Shown here in pieces: positions 6,767-15,261 of a DNA stretch of 15,697 nucleotides. Positions within the stretch are counted from its first letter, which is position 1, and the number at the start of each line of letters is the position of its first letter. The notes beneath the pieces are model-generated. The model searched no databases. It was not told the DNA's origin and saw only the letters and a program-made list of their open reading frames with translations. Source of the DNA: Sphingobium sp. (GTDB taxonomy: Bacteria; Pseudomonadota; Alphaproteobacteria; Sphingomonadales; Sphingomonadaceae); the NCBI RefSeq assembly GCF_003248505.1, contig NZ_QFOA01000079.1, positions 1 through 15,697 of the forward strand. Reading direction: 5' to 3'. Position numbers and translations under genes: made by a program.

Positions 6767-7514
6767 GCCGAACGTCCTCTTGCTTGGCGGCACGACCGAG
6801 GCGAGCGCGCTGGCTCGGCTGCTCGCAGCGCACCACATCGCCGCCACGCTCAGCTATGCCGGGCGCACCGAGGCTCCGCGCGCCCAGCCGGTGCCGGTGC
6901 GGATCGGCGGCTTTGGCGGCTTGCGCGGCTTGATCGACTACTTGCGCGCCCATCGCGTGACCCATCTTGTCGACGCGACCCATCCCTTCGCCGCGACGAT
7001 GAGCACCTATGCCGTGGCGGCGGCGCGGGAAGTCGGCGTGCCGCTGATGGCGATGACTCGCCCCGCCTGGGAGCCAGTCACCGGCGATCGCTGGACCCGC
7101 GCAGCCGATATCGCCCACGCCGTCGCGCAGCTCGCCGGACCGCCACGCCGCGTGATGCTGGCGCTTGGCCGGATGCATGTAAATGCGTTCACCGCCCAGC
7201 CCCAGCACCACTACCTGTTGCGCTTCGTCGATGCACCGGATGTGCCACCCGCCCTGCCGCACCACACGCTGTTGGTCGATCGCGGGCCCTTCGCCGCCGA
7301 GGACGATGCGCAACTGATGCGCAAACACGCCATCGAGCTCGTCATGTGCAAGAACGCCGGCGGCAGCGGCGCGGCCGCCAAGCTGATTGCCGCGCGCCGC
7401 CTCGGCCTGCCGGTGCTGATGATCGACCGCCCGGTCCTGCCGCCGCGTCAAGAGGTCTACGATCCGCATCAGGTGCTCGCGTGGTTGGGTCATGAGACGG
7501 CCCTCGGTGTATAG
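6756..7514 (+). CDS. cobK: Precorrin-6A reductase CobK
   Basis: CobK reduces precorrin-6A to precorrin-6B (dihydro-precorrin-6) with NADPH (EC 1.3.1.54). The 252-residue product has the N-terminal nucleotide-binding sequence VLLLGGTTEASALA (7-20), then SYAGRT near 33-38, RIGGFGG, VDATHPFAATMS at 72-83, LALGRMHVNAF near 135-145, and CKNAGGSGAAAKL at 198-210. All are family-typical. Length is normal. It is the only intact gene on the plus strand. Its first bases overlap the start of cobL (11 bases if cobL uses GTG), and its last 25 bases overlap the end of cobJ. Its promoter would have to lie within cobL; I see no convincing one. A cobJ-to-cobL transcript would be fully antisense to it. Confidence 0.96.
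   Translation: MSATPNVLLLGGTTEASALARLLAAHHIAATLSYAGRTEAPRAQPVPVRIGGFGGLRGLIDYLRAHRVTHLVDATHPFAATMSTYAVAAAREVGVPLMAMTRPAWEPVTGDRWTRAADIAHAVAQLAGPPRRVMLALGRMHVNAFTAQPQHHYLLRFVDAPDVPPALPHHTLLVDRGPFAAEDDAQLMRKHAIELVMCKNAGGSGAAAKLIAARRLGLPVLMIDRPVLPPRQEVYDPHQVLAWLGHETALGV
6775..6780 (-). promoter_or_regulatory. Ribosome binding site deciding the cobL start
   Basis: AGAGGA on the minus strand lies 8 bases before a GTG at 6766. This favours that GTG over the ATG at 6757, which has no purine-rich site at a usable distance. The site is inside the coding part of divergent cobK. Confidence 0.6.
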
Positions 7515-8242
7515 AGGATCGGCGCACCGGCGCGGTCGACGATCCGGGTCTGGCTGGACCCGACGATCACCATCGTTCGCATGTCCGCCATCTCGGGCCG
7601 GGCTTCAGCCAGGGTGGTGATCCGTAGCGCTTCGTCTGAGGTCGTGACGGCGCGGGCGAAGAGGATGGCGCGAGTGTCGCCGCATGCTTCGCGCAGCACC
7701 TCCAGCACACGCGCGAAGCCTTCCGGGCGCGCCTTCGAGCGTGGGTTGTATAACGCCATCGCGAAGTCCGCCGCCGCCGCCAGCCGCAAGCGCCGCTCGA
7801 TCAAGGCCCAAGGCTTGAGGTTGTCAGACAAGTTAATCGCGCAGAAATCATGCCCCAGCGGCGCTCCAACGCGCGCGCTGGCGGCGAGCATGGCGGTGAT
7901 GCCGGGCAGCACGCGGATGTCGAGGCCGCGCCAAGCGAGCGGCCCCGCTTCCAGCGCTTCGAATACGGCGGCGGCCATTGCGAACACGCCAGGATCGCCG
8001 GAAGAGACGACCATCACCCGCCGACCTTGCGCTGCGAGGTCGAGGGCATAAGCGGCACGGTCCAACTCCACTCGGTTGTCGGAGGGGTGCAGCGTCAGAC
8101 CAGCGCGGGGGGCAATGCGAGCAACGTAAGGGATATAGCCGATGACATCGGTCGCCTGCGCCAGCGCGGCGGTGACTTCAGGCGTGACCAGCACCTCGGC
8201 GCCCGGCCCCAAACCGGCAATGGCGAGCCAGCCAGCGCTCAC
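7490..8242 (-). CDS. cobJ: Precorrin-3B C17-methyltransferase CobJ
   Basis: CobJ methylates C17 of precorrin-3B and contracts the macrocycle ring to give precorrin-4 (EC 2.1.1.131). The 250-residue product has GLGPGAEVLVTPEV (10-23; SAM loop), VIGYIPYV, VVSSGDPGVFAMA at 78-90, VLPGITAMLAASARVGAPLGHDF in the centre, LYNPRSKARP at 164-173, and a C-terminal MRTMVIVGSSQTR. These are diagnostic for the CobJ/CbiH branch of the methylases. GTG at 8242 overlaps the cobI stop (GTGA), with a moderate AGGGG 8 bases upstream. Its 3' end overlaps the cobK 3' end by 25 bases in convergent orientation. Length matches the stand-alone enzyme without an added C-terminal domain. Confidence 0.97.
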   Translation of the reverse strand: MSAGWLAIAGLGPGAEVLVTPEVTAALAQATDVIGYIPYVARIAPRAGLTLHPSDNRVELDRAAYALDLAAQGRRVMVVSSGDPGVFAMAAAVFEALEAGPLAWRGLDIRVLPGITAMLAASARVGAPLGHDFCAINLSDNLKPWALIERRLRLAAAADFAMALYNPRSKARPEGFARVLEVLREACGDTRAILFARAVTTSDEALRITTLAEARPEMADMRTMVIVGSSQTRIVDRAGAPILYTPRAVS

Positions 8243-8979
8243 GGCCGGCGCCCCTGGCCGTGGATCAGCAGGATCGAGAAATATGGCGTTACGCTCTCGG
8301 CCTCGAGCAGCGGCGTAACCCGTTGGCCCGGCATTGCCGCATGCTCGACCAGCCAGGCCGAAGCTTCGCGTCCGGCGGCGGCCACGGCGCGGCGCAGCTT
8401 GGGCAAGTTGCGGCCGATCTTCATGACCACCAGCGCGTCGGTGTCGCGGATGCGGCGGACCAGTTCGTGTTCGGGCAGCGTCGCCATCGCTACCGTCAAC
8501 ACGTCATCGCCCCACGTAATCGGCACCCCGGTCGCGTTCCAGGCTCCTGCCATGCCAGTGATGCCGGGCACCACCTCGACCGGCACCGCACCGGTCAGAC
8601 GCGAGTGGAGATGCATGAACGAGCCATAGAAGAACGGGTCGCCCTCGCATAGCACCACCACGTCCTCTCCGGTGCGGGCCAACGCGGCGACGCGCTCGGT
8701 AGAGGCGGCGTAGAAGGCGGACAGTTGCTCGTTATAGCGAGGATCGTCGAACGGGATCTCGGTGGTCACCGGATACTCCATCGCGATCTCTACGACGTCA
8801 GGACGCAACATGCCCTCGGCGATGCGCCGTGCCTGCCCCGGCCGCCCCGCCTTGCGGAAGTAGGCGACATGGCGCGCGCCGCGCACAAGCCGATCGGCGC
8901 GTACGCTCAGCAAGTCAGGCGCGCCGGGGCCAAGGCCGACGCCGTGAACGGTGCCAAATCCAGATGAAAGCTGCGTCAT
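8239..8979 (-). CDS. cobI: Precorrin-2 C20-methyltransferase CobI
   Basis: CobI methylates C20 of precorrin-2 to give precorrin-3A (EC 2.1.1.130), the committed step into the corrin branch. The 246-residue product has GVGLGPGAPDLLSVRA at 13-28, AYFRKAGRPGQAR near 39-51, VLCEGDPFFYGSFMHLHSRL at 109-128, VPGITGMAGAWNATGVPI near 137-154, and VVMKIGRNLPKL at 184-195. All are CobI/CbiL signatures. The ATG at 8979 overlaps the cobH stop as ATGA and matches the family start; an in-frame extension to 9240 merely runs antisense-like through cobH and is rejected. There is no good ribosome site, so translation probably couples to cobH. Confidence 0.97.
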   Translation of the reverse strand: MTQLSSGFGTVHGVGLGPGAPDLLSVRADRLVRGARHVAYFRKAGRPGQARRIAEGMLRPDVVEIAMEYPVTTEIPFDDPRYNEQLSAFYAASTERVAALARTGEDVVVLCEGDPFFYGSFMHLHSRLTGAVPVEVVPGITGMAGAWNATGVPITWGDDVLTVAMATLPEHELVRRIRDTDALVVMKIGRNLPKLRRAVAAAGREASAWLVEHAAMPGQRVTPLLEAESVTPYFSILLIHGQGRRP

Positions 8980-9605
8980 TCCACGGGGCTCGCCAGCGCA
9001 TTGATCGCAGCGACGGTGATCGCGCTGCCGCCAAGCCGCCCCTCGACAACGACGCACGGCACCGGCTGCTCGGCCCACAAAGCCGCCTTCGATTCCGCCG
9101 CGCCGACGAAGCCTACGGGGCAACCGATGATCGCCGCCGGGCGCGGGCAGTCGGGATCCTCCAGCATGTTGAGCAAGTGAAACAGCGCGGTGGGCGCGTT
9201 GCCGATCGCCACCACCGCGCCGTCCAGATGCGGCCGCCAAAGCTCCAGTGCTGCAGCGGAGCGGGTGTTACCCATCGCCCGCGCCATGTCCGGCACCTGG
9301 ATGTCGTGCAGGGTGCAGACGATCGGGTTCGCGGCGGGCAGGCGGGCGCGGGTGATCCCCTCCGACACCATGCGCGCATCGCACAGCACCGGCGCGCCGG
9401 CGTTCAAGGCAGCGCGCGCGGCGGCGGCGAAGCCGTGCGAGAACTGGATGAAGCGCGCTAGGTCCACGAGGCCGGCGGCATGGATCATCCGCGTCGCGAC
9501 GGGCTCCTCGTCCGCCGAAAAGCGCGCGAGGTCGGCCTCGGCGCGGATCGTCGCGAAGGACTGTCGATAGATCGCGGCGCCATCGGTTTCATAAACATGC
9601 GACAT
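8976..9605 (-). CDS. cobH: Precorrin-8X methylmutase CobH
   Basis: CobH moves the methyl group from C11 to C12 of precorrin-8X, giving hydrogenobyrinate, the first stable red corrin (EC 5.4.99.61). The 209-residue product aligns along its whole length with the family: GAAIYRQSFATIRAEADL near 9-26, the catalytic histidine as His42 in RMIHAAG (His43 in the P. denitrificans enzyme), LCDARMVSEGITRARLP, GNTRSAAALELW, AIGNAPTALFHLL, PVGFVGAAESK and RLGGSAITVAAINALA. The ATG at 9605 shares a base with the cobG stop (TGATG), and GGAG lies 7 bases upstream. It overlaps cobI by four bases. Confidence 0.97.
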   Translation of the reverse strand: MSHVYETDGAAIYRQSFATIRAEADLARFSADEEPVATRMIHAAGLVDLARFIQFSHGFAAAARAALNAGAPVLCDARMVSEGITRARLPAANPIVCTLHDIQVPDMARAMGNTRSAAALELWRPHLDGAVVAIGNAPTALFHLLNMLEDPDCPRPAAIIGCPVGFVGAAESKAALWAEQPVPCVVVEGRLGGSAITVAAINALASPVE

Positions 9606-10735
9606 CAGGCGGCTCCGAAATGATGCAGAAGCTGGACCGGGGCCAGCGCCGAGCGTAGGGGCGGCGCGCCGACCGCTGCGTTCAGGGCGAGGTCGAACAG
9701 CCCGTCGCGGCCTGTCAGCGTGACGTCAGCAGGGGTTGATCGCGCGCAGCCCTTGGCGCAGCCCGACACGTGCAAAGGCCCGGCGATATGCGGGGCGAGC
9801 GCGCGGGCCAAGTCGCGGGTGGCGACCGTCGCTTGCGGACACGCGGGCGCGCCGGGGCAGGCGTCAACATGAAGCAGCGGATCGGCGGGATCGTTCAAAA
9901 GACCAGGGATGGTGGCGGCGTTCGCGTATTCGAAGATCAACACACGCCAGGGTGTGACGCGAACGGCCGCCGCGTGGGATTGCTCCACTGCCGCCGCCAG
10001 CACCTGCGCCTCAACCCGTCCGAACGGCAGGCCGTACGCCATGCCGAGAGCGTGTGTGCCAGGTTCGCTGCACCGGCGCGGCGCGGCGGGAGCGATGGTA
10101 CCGCTGGCCCAATCCGGCAAAGCTATCCGATGGCGGACCATCCGCCCCGCCGCCGTTCCGCCGCTTCCTACGAACCAATGGGCCAGAGTGATAAGGGCCT
10201 CTGCCTCCCTACCGTGTTCGACCGCGACGCCATGCGCACGACCGTCAGCGCGCAGAATCAGGCCGCCCGTCTCTCCCCGCTCGATACGAAAATCGCCGGC
10301 TTCGTTGCGAAGTTGGCAGGCGGCGCCGGCATCGATGACGAAGCCCATCTTGCCGGGCATTTCGGGCAATTCGTTCAGCCGCGCCTGCATTTCGCTGGCA
10401 ATGCGGTGGGTGTCGTCGCCTGCTTGCCAATCAGGCGTGACCAGGAGGTTTTGTCGGCCTTCTCGCGCGGGCTGGCCATCGACCAGATCGAGCGTTATCA
10501 GCCGCTCGATCAGCGCTGGCCAGCCCGCCTCGGTCAGACCGCGCAACTGCAGGTTGGCGCGGCGGGTGAGGTCGATCAGGCCGTTGCCGTGCGCCAGCGC
10601 CGCTTTGCACAAAGCCAGCACTTGCCCTGCCGTCATCCGACCGAGCCGGGGTTTGACCCGCACGAGCAGGCCGTCCCCCGCCGGCATCGGTCGCCAGGCA
10701 TTGGGGCACCAACCCTTTACCACGAAACCGCTCAT
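9605..10735 (-). CDS. cobG: Precorrin-3B synthase CobG
   Basis: CobG is an iron-sulfur mono-oxygenase related to nitrite/sulfite reductases. It uses O2 to hydroxylate precorrin-3A and form the lactone of precorrin-3B (EC 1.14.13.83), the reaction that makes this pathway oxygen-dependent. The 376-residue product has an N-terminal reductase half-domain (GWCPNAWRPMPAGDGLLVRV; LTRRANLQLRGL near 56-66), a central repeat, and the four cluster cysteines as C293-x5-C299 and C326-x3-C330 (DACPGAPAC; SGCAKGCA). It is shorter than the 459-residue P. denitrificans enzyme but keeps every motif I can check. The ATG at 10735 overlaps the cobN stop (ATGA). The ribosome site is weak, so coupling is likely. 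Confidence 0.95.
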   Translation of the reverse strand: MSGFVVKGWCPNAWRPMPAGDGLLVRVKPRLGRMTAGQVLALCKAALAHGNGLIDLTRRANLQLRGLTEAGWPALIERLITLDLVDGQPAREGRQNLLVTPDWQAGDDTHRIASEMQARLNELPEMPGKMGFVIDAGAACQLRNEAGDFRIERGETGGLILRADGRAHGVAVEHGREAEALITLAHWFVGSGGTAAGRMVRHRIALPDWASGTIAPAAPRRCSEPGTHALGMAYGLPFGRVEAQVLAAAVEQSHAAAVRVTPWRVLIFEYANAATIPGLLNDPADPLLHVDACPGAPACPQATVATRDLARALAPHIAGPLHVSGCAKGCARSTPADVTLTGRDGLFDLALNAAVGAPPLRSALAPVQLLHHFGAA

Positions 10736-13700
10736 GCCGCGTCACCCGGCGGCAAACTGGCAAGGATCGAGTTGCGCCGGGTCCGCCACAAGCCAGCGGC
10801 ATGCAGCGCGGCGAACCGCGCCTCCATCGCCGCCAGGGCACCGGGATTGGCCTCAGCCATGAAAGCGCGAACCTCCGGACGGCCCAGCGTTGCGTCGTGG
10901 TAGAGGTCGAACAGCTGCGGCGGCACACTGGCGGACAGATGCGAAAAGGCGCCCAGGTGGTCGAGCGTCGCCGCCAATTCCGCTGCGCCGCGAAAGCCAT
11001 GGCGCATCATCCCCTTCACCCAGCCCGGCTGAGCGGCGCGGGCGCGCACGACACGGGCAATTTCCTCGGTCAAGGTACGCGCGGTAGGGCGCGTGGGATC
11101 GCGGTTGTCGAGGTGATAGAGCGCCGCCTTGCCGCCGGTCACTTCCTGCGCGGCGGCGAAGCCTGCTTCGTGAGCTGCATAGTCGGCGGCGAGTAGCAGG
11201 TCGGTCTCTGGCAGGTCCTGCAAATGGACGAAGGCGTCGGCTTCCGCCACCCGAAGCCGCAAGCCCTCGGGATCGGACCTGCTCTCCCCTTGTGCCAAGC
11301 CATCGAGCGCATGGCTGGATCCTGCCAGCCAGGCCTCGCCGGCAGCGCGGCGCGCTTCGTCGGTGTAGGCTTCGCTCGCTTCGCCCATGCCCAAGCCGTA
11401 ACGGCCAGGCGCCGGGCCATAGACGCGCGGGGTTGCATCCCCGCCGACGAAAGGATTCCACTCCAGCGTTTCGTCGCGCGCCGCCAGGGCTCGCACCGCT
11501 TGTCCGAACAGCGCTGGCAACGTTGGGAAAGCATCGCGGAACAGGCCGGAAACGCGCAAGGTCACGTCGATACGCGGGCGGTCGAGCAACGCAAGCGGCA
11601 GGATCTCGATGCCGCTAACTCGCTCGGAGGTGTTGTCCCACAGCGGCTTGACGCCCAGCAGATGCAGCGCCATGGCGAACTCCTCGCCCGCCGTACGCAT
11701 GGTCGCCGATCCCCACAAGTCGACCACGAGCCCGCGCGGATAGTCGCCATGGTCTTGCAAGTGGCGGCGGACCAGCTCCTCGGCCAGGGTAATTCCCTGC
11801 GCGTGGGCGGCGCGCGATGGCACCGCGCGCGGATCGATAGCGTAGAGGTTGCGCCCCGTCGGCAGAACGTCGCGGCGGCCCCGGAACGGCGAGCCGGAGG
11901 GGCCAGCAGCAACGCGCTGCCCCGCCAGTGCCGCCAACAGCCCACCGCGCTCGGCCGCGCCATGCTCGCCGCGCCCGAAGACGTGGAGTCCATCGCCAAA
12001 CTGGCTCTCCTTAACGTCGCACACGAAGCGATCGATACGGGTGATCGCCTCGATCAGCGTCGTAGCACCATTAAGTCCGAGTTCGGCTTCGAGCCCCAGC
12101 GCCTGGGCCTCGTCGCGGATAGTCGCCTGCAAGCGGTCGCGACGCGCGGGATCAAGCCCCTCGGCGTTGGAGAATTCGTCGAGCAGCGCTTCCAGCGAGG
12201 CCAGCCCTGCCCCGCTGCTTGCGGGCAGAAGCGGTGGCGGTACGTGGCCCAGCGTGACGGCGGCGATGCGGCGTTTGGCTTGCGCGGCCTCACCAGGATC
12301 GTTGACGATAAAAGGGTATATCACCGGCATGGCGCCCGTCAGCGCCTCGGGCCAGCAGGCGTCGGACAAGGCGACAGCCTTGCCCGGCAGCCACTCTAGC
12401 GTGCCGTGCGCGCCGATGTGGACCAACGCCGCGATGCCTTGCGCACGCAGCCACAAGTAGAATGCGACATAGGCATGGCGCGGGCAGCGGGTGACGTCGT
12501 GATAGTCGCCGTCGCGGGTAGCCCGCGCGCCGCGTTCGGGTTGGAGGGCGACGGTGATGTTGCCGAGTTGCTGCGCGGCGAAGTGAAACGCACCGTCGCG
12601 GACCGCTTCGTCGGCCTCGGGTTCGCCCCACACGTCAGAGAGTTCGCGGCGCAAGGCTGCGGGCAGTCGGCCCAGCGCCGTGCGATAGTCCGCCAGCGGC
12701 CATTGCACCTGTCCGTGTAGGAGCGCACCGGCAAGGTTCATTGCGGCAGATGTAGCATATCCTGCCTGGGTCAGGTCGGCCAGGATCGCCTCGGCGGAGG
12801 CGAGGGCGTCGAGACCCACGGCATGCGCCATCTGGTGCGCCTTGCCGGGGTAGGTCGAGAGAATCAAGGCTACGCGACGCTCACTGGCCGGCGTTTGGGC
12901 GAGCGCGATCCAGCTGGCGATACGATCGACGATCGTCGCGATCCGCTCTGGCGCGGCGCGGTGGACGCTACGGGCGAACTCCAGCGTCGGGTCGCGCAGA
13001 CCGGCCTCCTTGAAACTGGCGACGCCGGCGAACACGCGCCCGTCGATCTCGGGCAGGACGACATGCATGGCAAGGTCCGCCGGCGACAACCCGCGCGAAG
13101 CCTCGGCCCAAGCTGCCTGGCTCGAAGTCGCCAGCGCCAGCTGGAACACCGGCACGCCCGCGCCATCGAGCGGAGTGTCGCCCTGCTCTCCCCGCGCGGA
13201 AAAGGCGGTGGCGTTAACGATCGCCGCCGGAACGAGCGCGCGCACCCAGCGGTCGACATGCTCACGCGCCGCCGGAGCCTTGAGCGAGGTAACGAACAAC
13301 GACAGCGTAGAAAAGCCCCGCCGCTCGAACCCGGCATGCAGCGCCGCGAACGGCTCGAGGTCGTGCGCGGTCAGATAGGAGCGATAGAACACGATCAGCA
13401 CCAGCGGGCGGGCCGGGTCGCGCGGATAAGCATCGGGATCGACCACGCTCAGATTAGGGTGCCAGCCGCTGACCTCGGGCAGCGGCTGGCCGGACGTGGC
13501 GTTCGCATTCACGAGACCCGCCGTGCGGGCGAGAGTGACGAGCGCGGCCTCGGCGGCTTCGGGTCCGCCCGCGTCGCACAGCCGCGCCAGTTCGCGCAGC
13601 ATCGGCACATCGACGGTCGAAGCGTCATCCAACCGACTATCCTGCGAGCCATCGGCGGGCAGTACCGCCAGCGCAATCCCCCGCGCCCGGGCCAGCATCG

Positions 13701-14010
13701 CGACCTGGGTCAGCCCATAGCTCCAGTACGGGGTGCCGCCAATCAGCCGAATCAGGATCGCTCTGGCCCCGCCCAGTGTGCGCTCGACATAGGTATCGAC
13801 CGACAAGGGATGCGCCAGCGCCGCCAGATTCGCCAGGCGCAGCGTGGGAAACGCGGCGTCGGCTTGCTTCGCTCGGTGCCACGCCGCCGCGAACGCGCCT
13901 AGGTCGCTGTCGGAAAACGACAGCACCACCAGGTCCCCGGGTGCTTGTCCTAGGTCCTGCGGGATGGCGGTTTCTTCCATCCCGTGGGTTTCGCGGAAGA
14001 TGACGTGCAT
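10732..14010 (-). CDS. cobN: Cobaltochelatase large subunit CobN
   Basis: CobN binds hydrogenobyrinic acid a,c-diamide and inserts cobalt with the AAA+ partners CobS and CobT at the expense of ATP (EC 6.6.1.2). It is related to the magnesium chelatase H subunit. The 1092-residue product starts MHVIFRETHGMEETAIPQDL, a family-typical N-terminus, which supports the ATG at 14010 although no ribosome site is visible 11 bases after the cobW stop. Recognisable parts include LSFSDSDLGAF at 30-40, GGTPYWSYGL near 91-100, AVGLDA near 397-402, the conserved HIGAHGTLEWLPGK at 531-544, and DLWGSATMRTAGEEFAMAL in the last third. It is somewhat shorter than the 1275-residue P. denitrificans protein. No cobS or cobT lies in this window. 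It overlaps cobG by four bases. Confidence 0.97.
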   Translation of the reverse strand: MHVIFRETHGMEETAIPQDLGQAPGDLVVLSFSDSDLGAFAAAWHRAKQADAAFPTLRLANLAALAHPLSVDTYVERTLGGARAILIRLIGGTPYWSYGLTQVAMLARARGIALAVLPADGSQDSRLDDASTVDVPMLRELARLCDAGGPEAAEAALVTLARTAGLVNANATSGQPLPEVSGWHPNLSVVDPDAYPRDPARPLVLIVFYRSYLTAHDLEPFAALHAGFERRGFSTLSLFVTSLKAPAAREHVDRWVRALVPAAIVNATAFSARGEQGDTPLDGAGVPVFQLALATSSQAAWAEASRGLSPADLAMHVVLPEIDGRVFAGVASFKEAGLRDPTLEFARSVHRAAPERIATIVDRIASWIALAQTPASERRVALILSTYPGKAHQMAHAVGLDALASAEAILADLTQAGYATSAAMNLAGALLHGQVQWPLADYRTALGRLPAALRRELSDVWGEPEADEAVRDGAFHFAAQQLGNITVALQPERGARATRDGDYHDVTRCPRHAYVAFYLWLRAQGIAALVHIGAHGTLEWLPGKAVALSDACWPEALTGAMPVIYPFIVNDPGEAAQAKRRIAAVTLGHVPPPLLPASSGAGLASLEALLDEFSNAEGLDPARRDRLQATIRDEAQALGLEAELGLNGATTLIEAITRIDRFVCDVKESQFGDGLHVFGRGEHGAAERGGLLAALAGQRVAAGPSGSPFRGRRDVLPTGRNLYAIDPRAVPSRAAHAQGITLAEELVRRHLQDHGDYPRGLVVDLWGSATMRTAGEEFAMALHLLGVKPLWDNTSERVSGIEILPLALLDRPRIDVTLRVSGLFRDAFPTLPALFGQAVRALAARDETLEWNPFVGGDATPRVYGPAPGRYGLGMGEASEAYTDEARRAAGEAWLAGSSHALDGLAQGESRSDPEGLRLRVAEADAFVHLQDLPETDLLLAADYAAHEAGFAAAQEVTGGKAALYHLDNRDPTRPTARTLTEEIARVVRARAAQPGWVKGMMRHGFRGAAELAATLDHLGAFSHLSASVPPQLFDLYHDATLGRPEVRAFMAEANPGALAAMEARFAALHAAGLWRTRRNSILASLPPGDAA

Positions 14011-14021
14011 ACAGCGGAGGC

Positions 14022-15071
14022 TCAGCCCACCAAGGCGGCGCGGATCGCTTGCGCGTCGACGCGTCCCTGCTCAGCAATGGCGACCAGGGTCGTCTCGCGC
14101 GGCTCACCGGCACGCCAGGGACGGTCGTACTGATGGCGCACCCGCGAGCCGACCGCCTGCACCAGCAGCCGCATCGGCTTGCCGACGACGGCGGCGTAGC
14201 CCTTCACCCGCAGGATATGGTGATTGCGCGCAAGCGCTTCGATCCGGGCGACCAGTGCGGCGGGGTCGGCGATCTCTCCCAGCACAACGACGGTGCTATC
14301 GAAGTCGTCATGCTCGTGATCATCCTCGCCATCGTGATGCGAGGGACGGGCGGCAATGTCGTCCTCCGCCGCCGAGCCCAGACCGAGGATCACGCGCGGA
14401 TCGACCACGCCCTCGGTCAGTTCGATCACCGACACCGGACGCGGTGATTCGGCGGCGATCACGGCGCGAGCGGCGGCAACGCCTTCGGGTCCGGCAAGGT
14501 CGCACTTGGTCAGCAGCACCATGTCGGCGCACGCAAGCTGGTCCTCGAATACTTCGGACAGCGGTGTCTCATGGTCGACGCTGGGATCGGCGGCGCGCTG
14601 TGCATCGAGCGCAGCGACGTCGGGCGCAAAGCGACCGGCGGCGACCGCCTCGGCGTCGGCCAGCGCCAGCACGCCGTCGACGGTGATCTTGCTGCGGATC
14701 GCCGGCCAGTCGAATGCCTTGAGCAGCGGTTTGGGCAGTGCCAGGCCGGAGGTCTCGATCAGGATGTGATCGGGTCGCGGGTCGAGCGCGAGCAAGTGCT
14801 CGACCGTCGGGATGAAGTCGTCCGCCACGGTGCAGCAGATGCAGCCATTGGCCAGCTCGACGATGTTCTCGGCCGGGCAATCGGGGATGGCGCAGGACTG
14901 CAGGATATCGCCATCGACGCCTAGGGTGCCGAACTCGTTAACCACCACCGCCAAGCGGCGACCGCCAGCGTTGCGGATCAGGTGGCTGATCAGCGTGGTC
15001 TTCCCAGCACCCAGAAAGCCGGTGACGATGGTAACGGGCACTTTGGCCAGATTTGGGGCCAGATTGGACAC
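14022..15071 (-). CDS. cobW: Cobalamin biosynthesis GTPase CobW
   Basis: CobW is a G3E-family GTPase and metallochaperone, thought to deliver cobalt to the CobNST chelatase. The 349-residue product has P-loop TGFLGAGKTT at 17-26, the metal-binding CxCC motif GCICC at 76-80, ETSGLA near 106-111, TKCD at 188-191 (GTPase specificity) and a histidine/aspartate-rich loop with SHHDGEDDHEHDD near 244-256, followed by the C-terminal CobW domain with HHILRVKGYAAV. The GTG at 15071 is chosen because GGGAG lies 7 bases upstream and the family core starts ten residues later. The open frame continues upstream to 15290, but that extension is unlike the family and would run into the riboswitch. It is the first gene after the B12 riboswitch. 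Confidence 0.95.
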   Translation of the reverse strand: MSNLAPNLAKVPVTIVTGFLGAGKTTLISHLIRNAGGRRLAVVVNEFGTLGVDGDILQSCAIPDCPAENIVELANGCICCTVADDFIPTVEHLLALDPRPDHILIETSGLALPKPLLKAFDWPAIRSKITVDGVLALADAEAVAAGRFAPDVAALDAQRAADPSVDHETPLSEVFEDQLACADMVLLTKCDLAGPEGVAAARAVIAAESPRPVSVIELTEGVVDPRVILGLGSAAEDDIAARPSHHDGEDDHEHDDFDSTVVVLGEIADPAALVARIEALARNHHILRVKGYAAVVGKPMRLLVQAVGSRVRHQYDRPWRAGEPRETTLVAIAEQGRVDAQAIRAALVG

Positions 15072-15078
15072 ACACGAA

Positions 15079-15083
15079 CTCCC
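15079..15083 (-). promoter_or_regulatory. Ribosome binding site deciding the cobW start
   Basis: GGGAG lies 7 bases before the GTG at 15071. It supports a leader of about 190 bases between the riboswitch and cobW, rather than an upstream start that would add 73 residues. It is the natural target if the riboswitch acts by blocking translation. Confidence 0.65.
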
Positions 15084-15261
15084 GCGCGCCGGAGCGACAA
15101 CGGCGGGGCTTGCCGGGGTGAACCGGTCAGTCGCGCGACGACGGGCAGGCGCGACAAGCACCCGAAACCCGCGCGGCCGTGCAGCCCCAGCCACACAGCT
15201 TCGTCGCTCAAACGTAAGACTTAACCGTGCCGTGACCATCCCCTGGATCAGGCAAGAGCGA

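Noticed and set aside
8980..9240. Extension of CobI upstream to 9240
   Set aside because: This frame lies within cobH, and the ATGA overlap plus family similarity place the start at 8979.
11224..12399. Plus-strand open frame of 391 codons opposite cobN
   Set aside because: It is fully antisense to well-conserved cobN, with arginine- and glutamine-rich sequence and no family resemblance. Long antisense frames are expected in GC-rich DNA with third-position G/C bias. The same holds for 12823-13902, 4441-5535 and 9770-10903.
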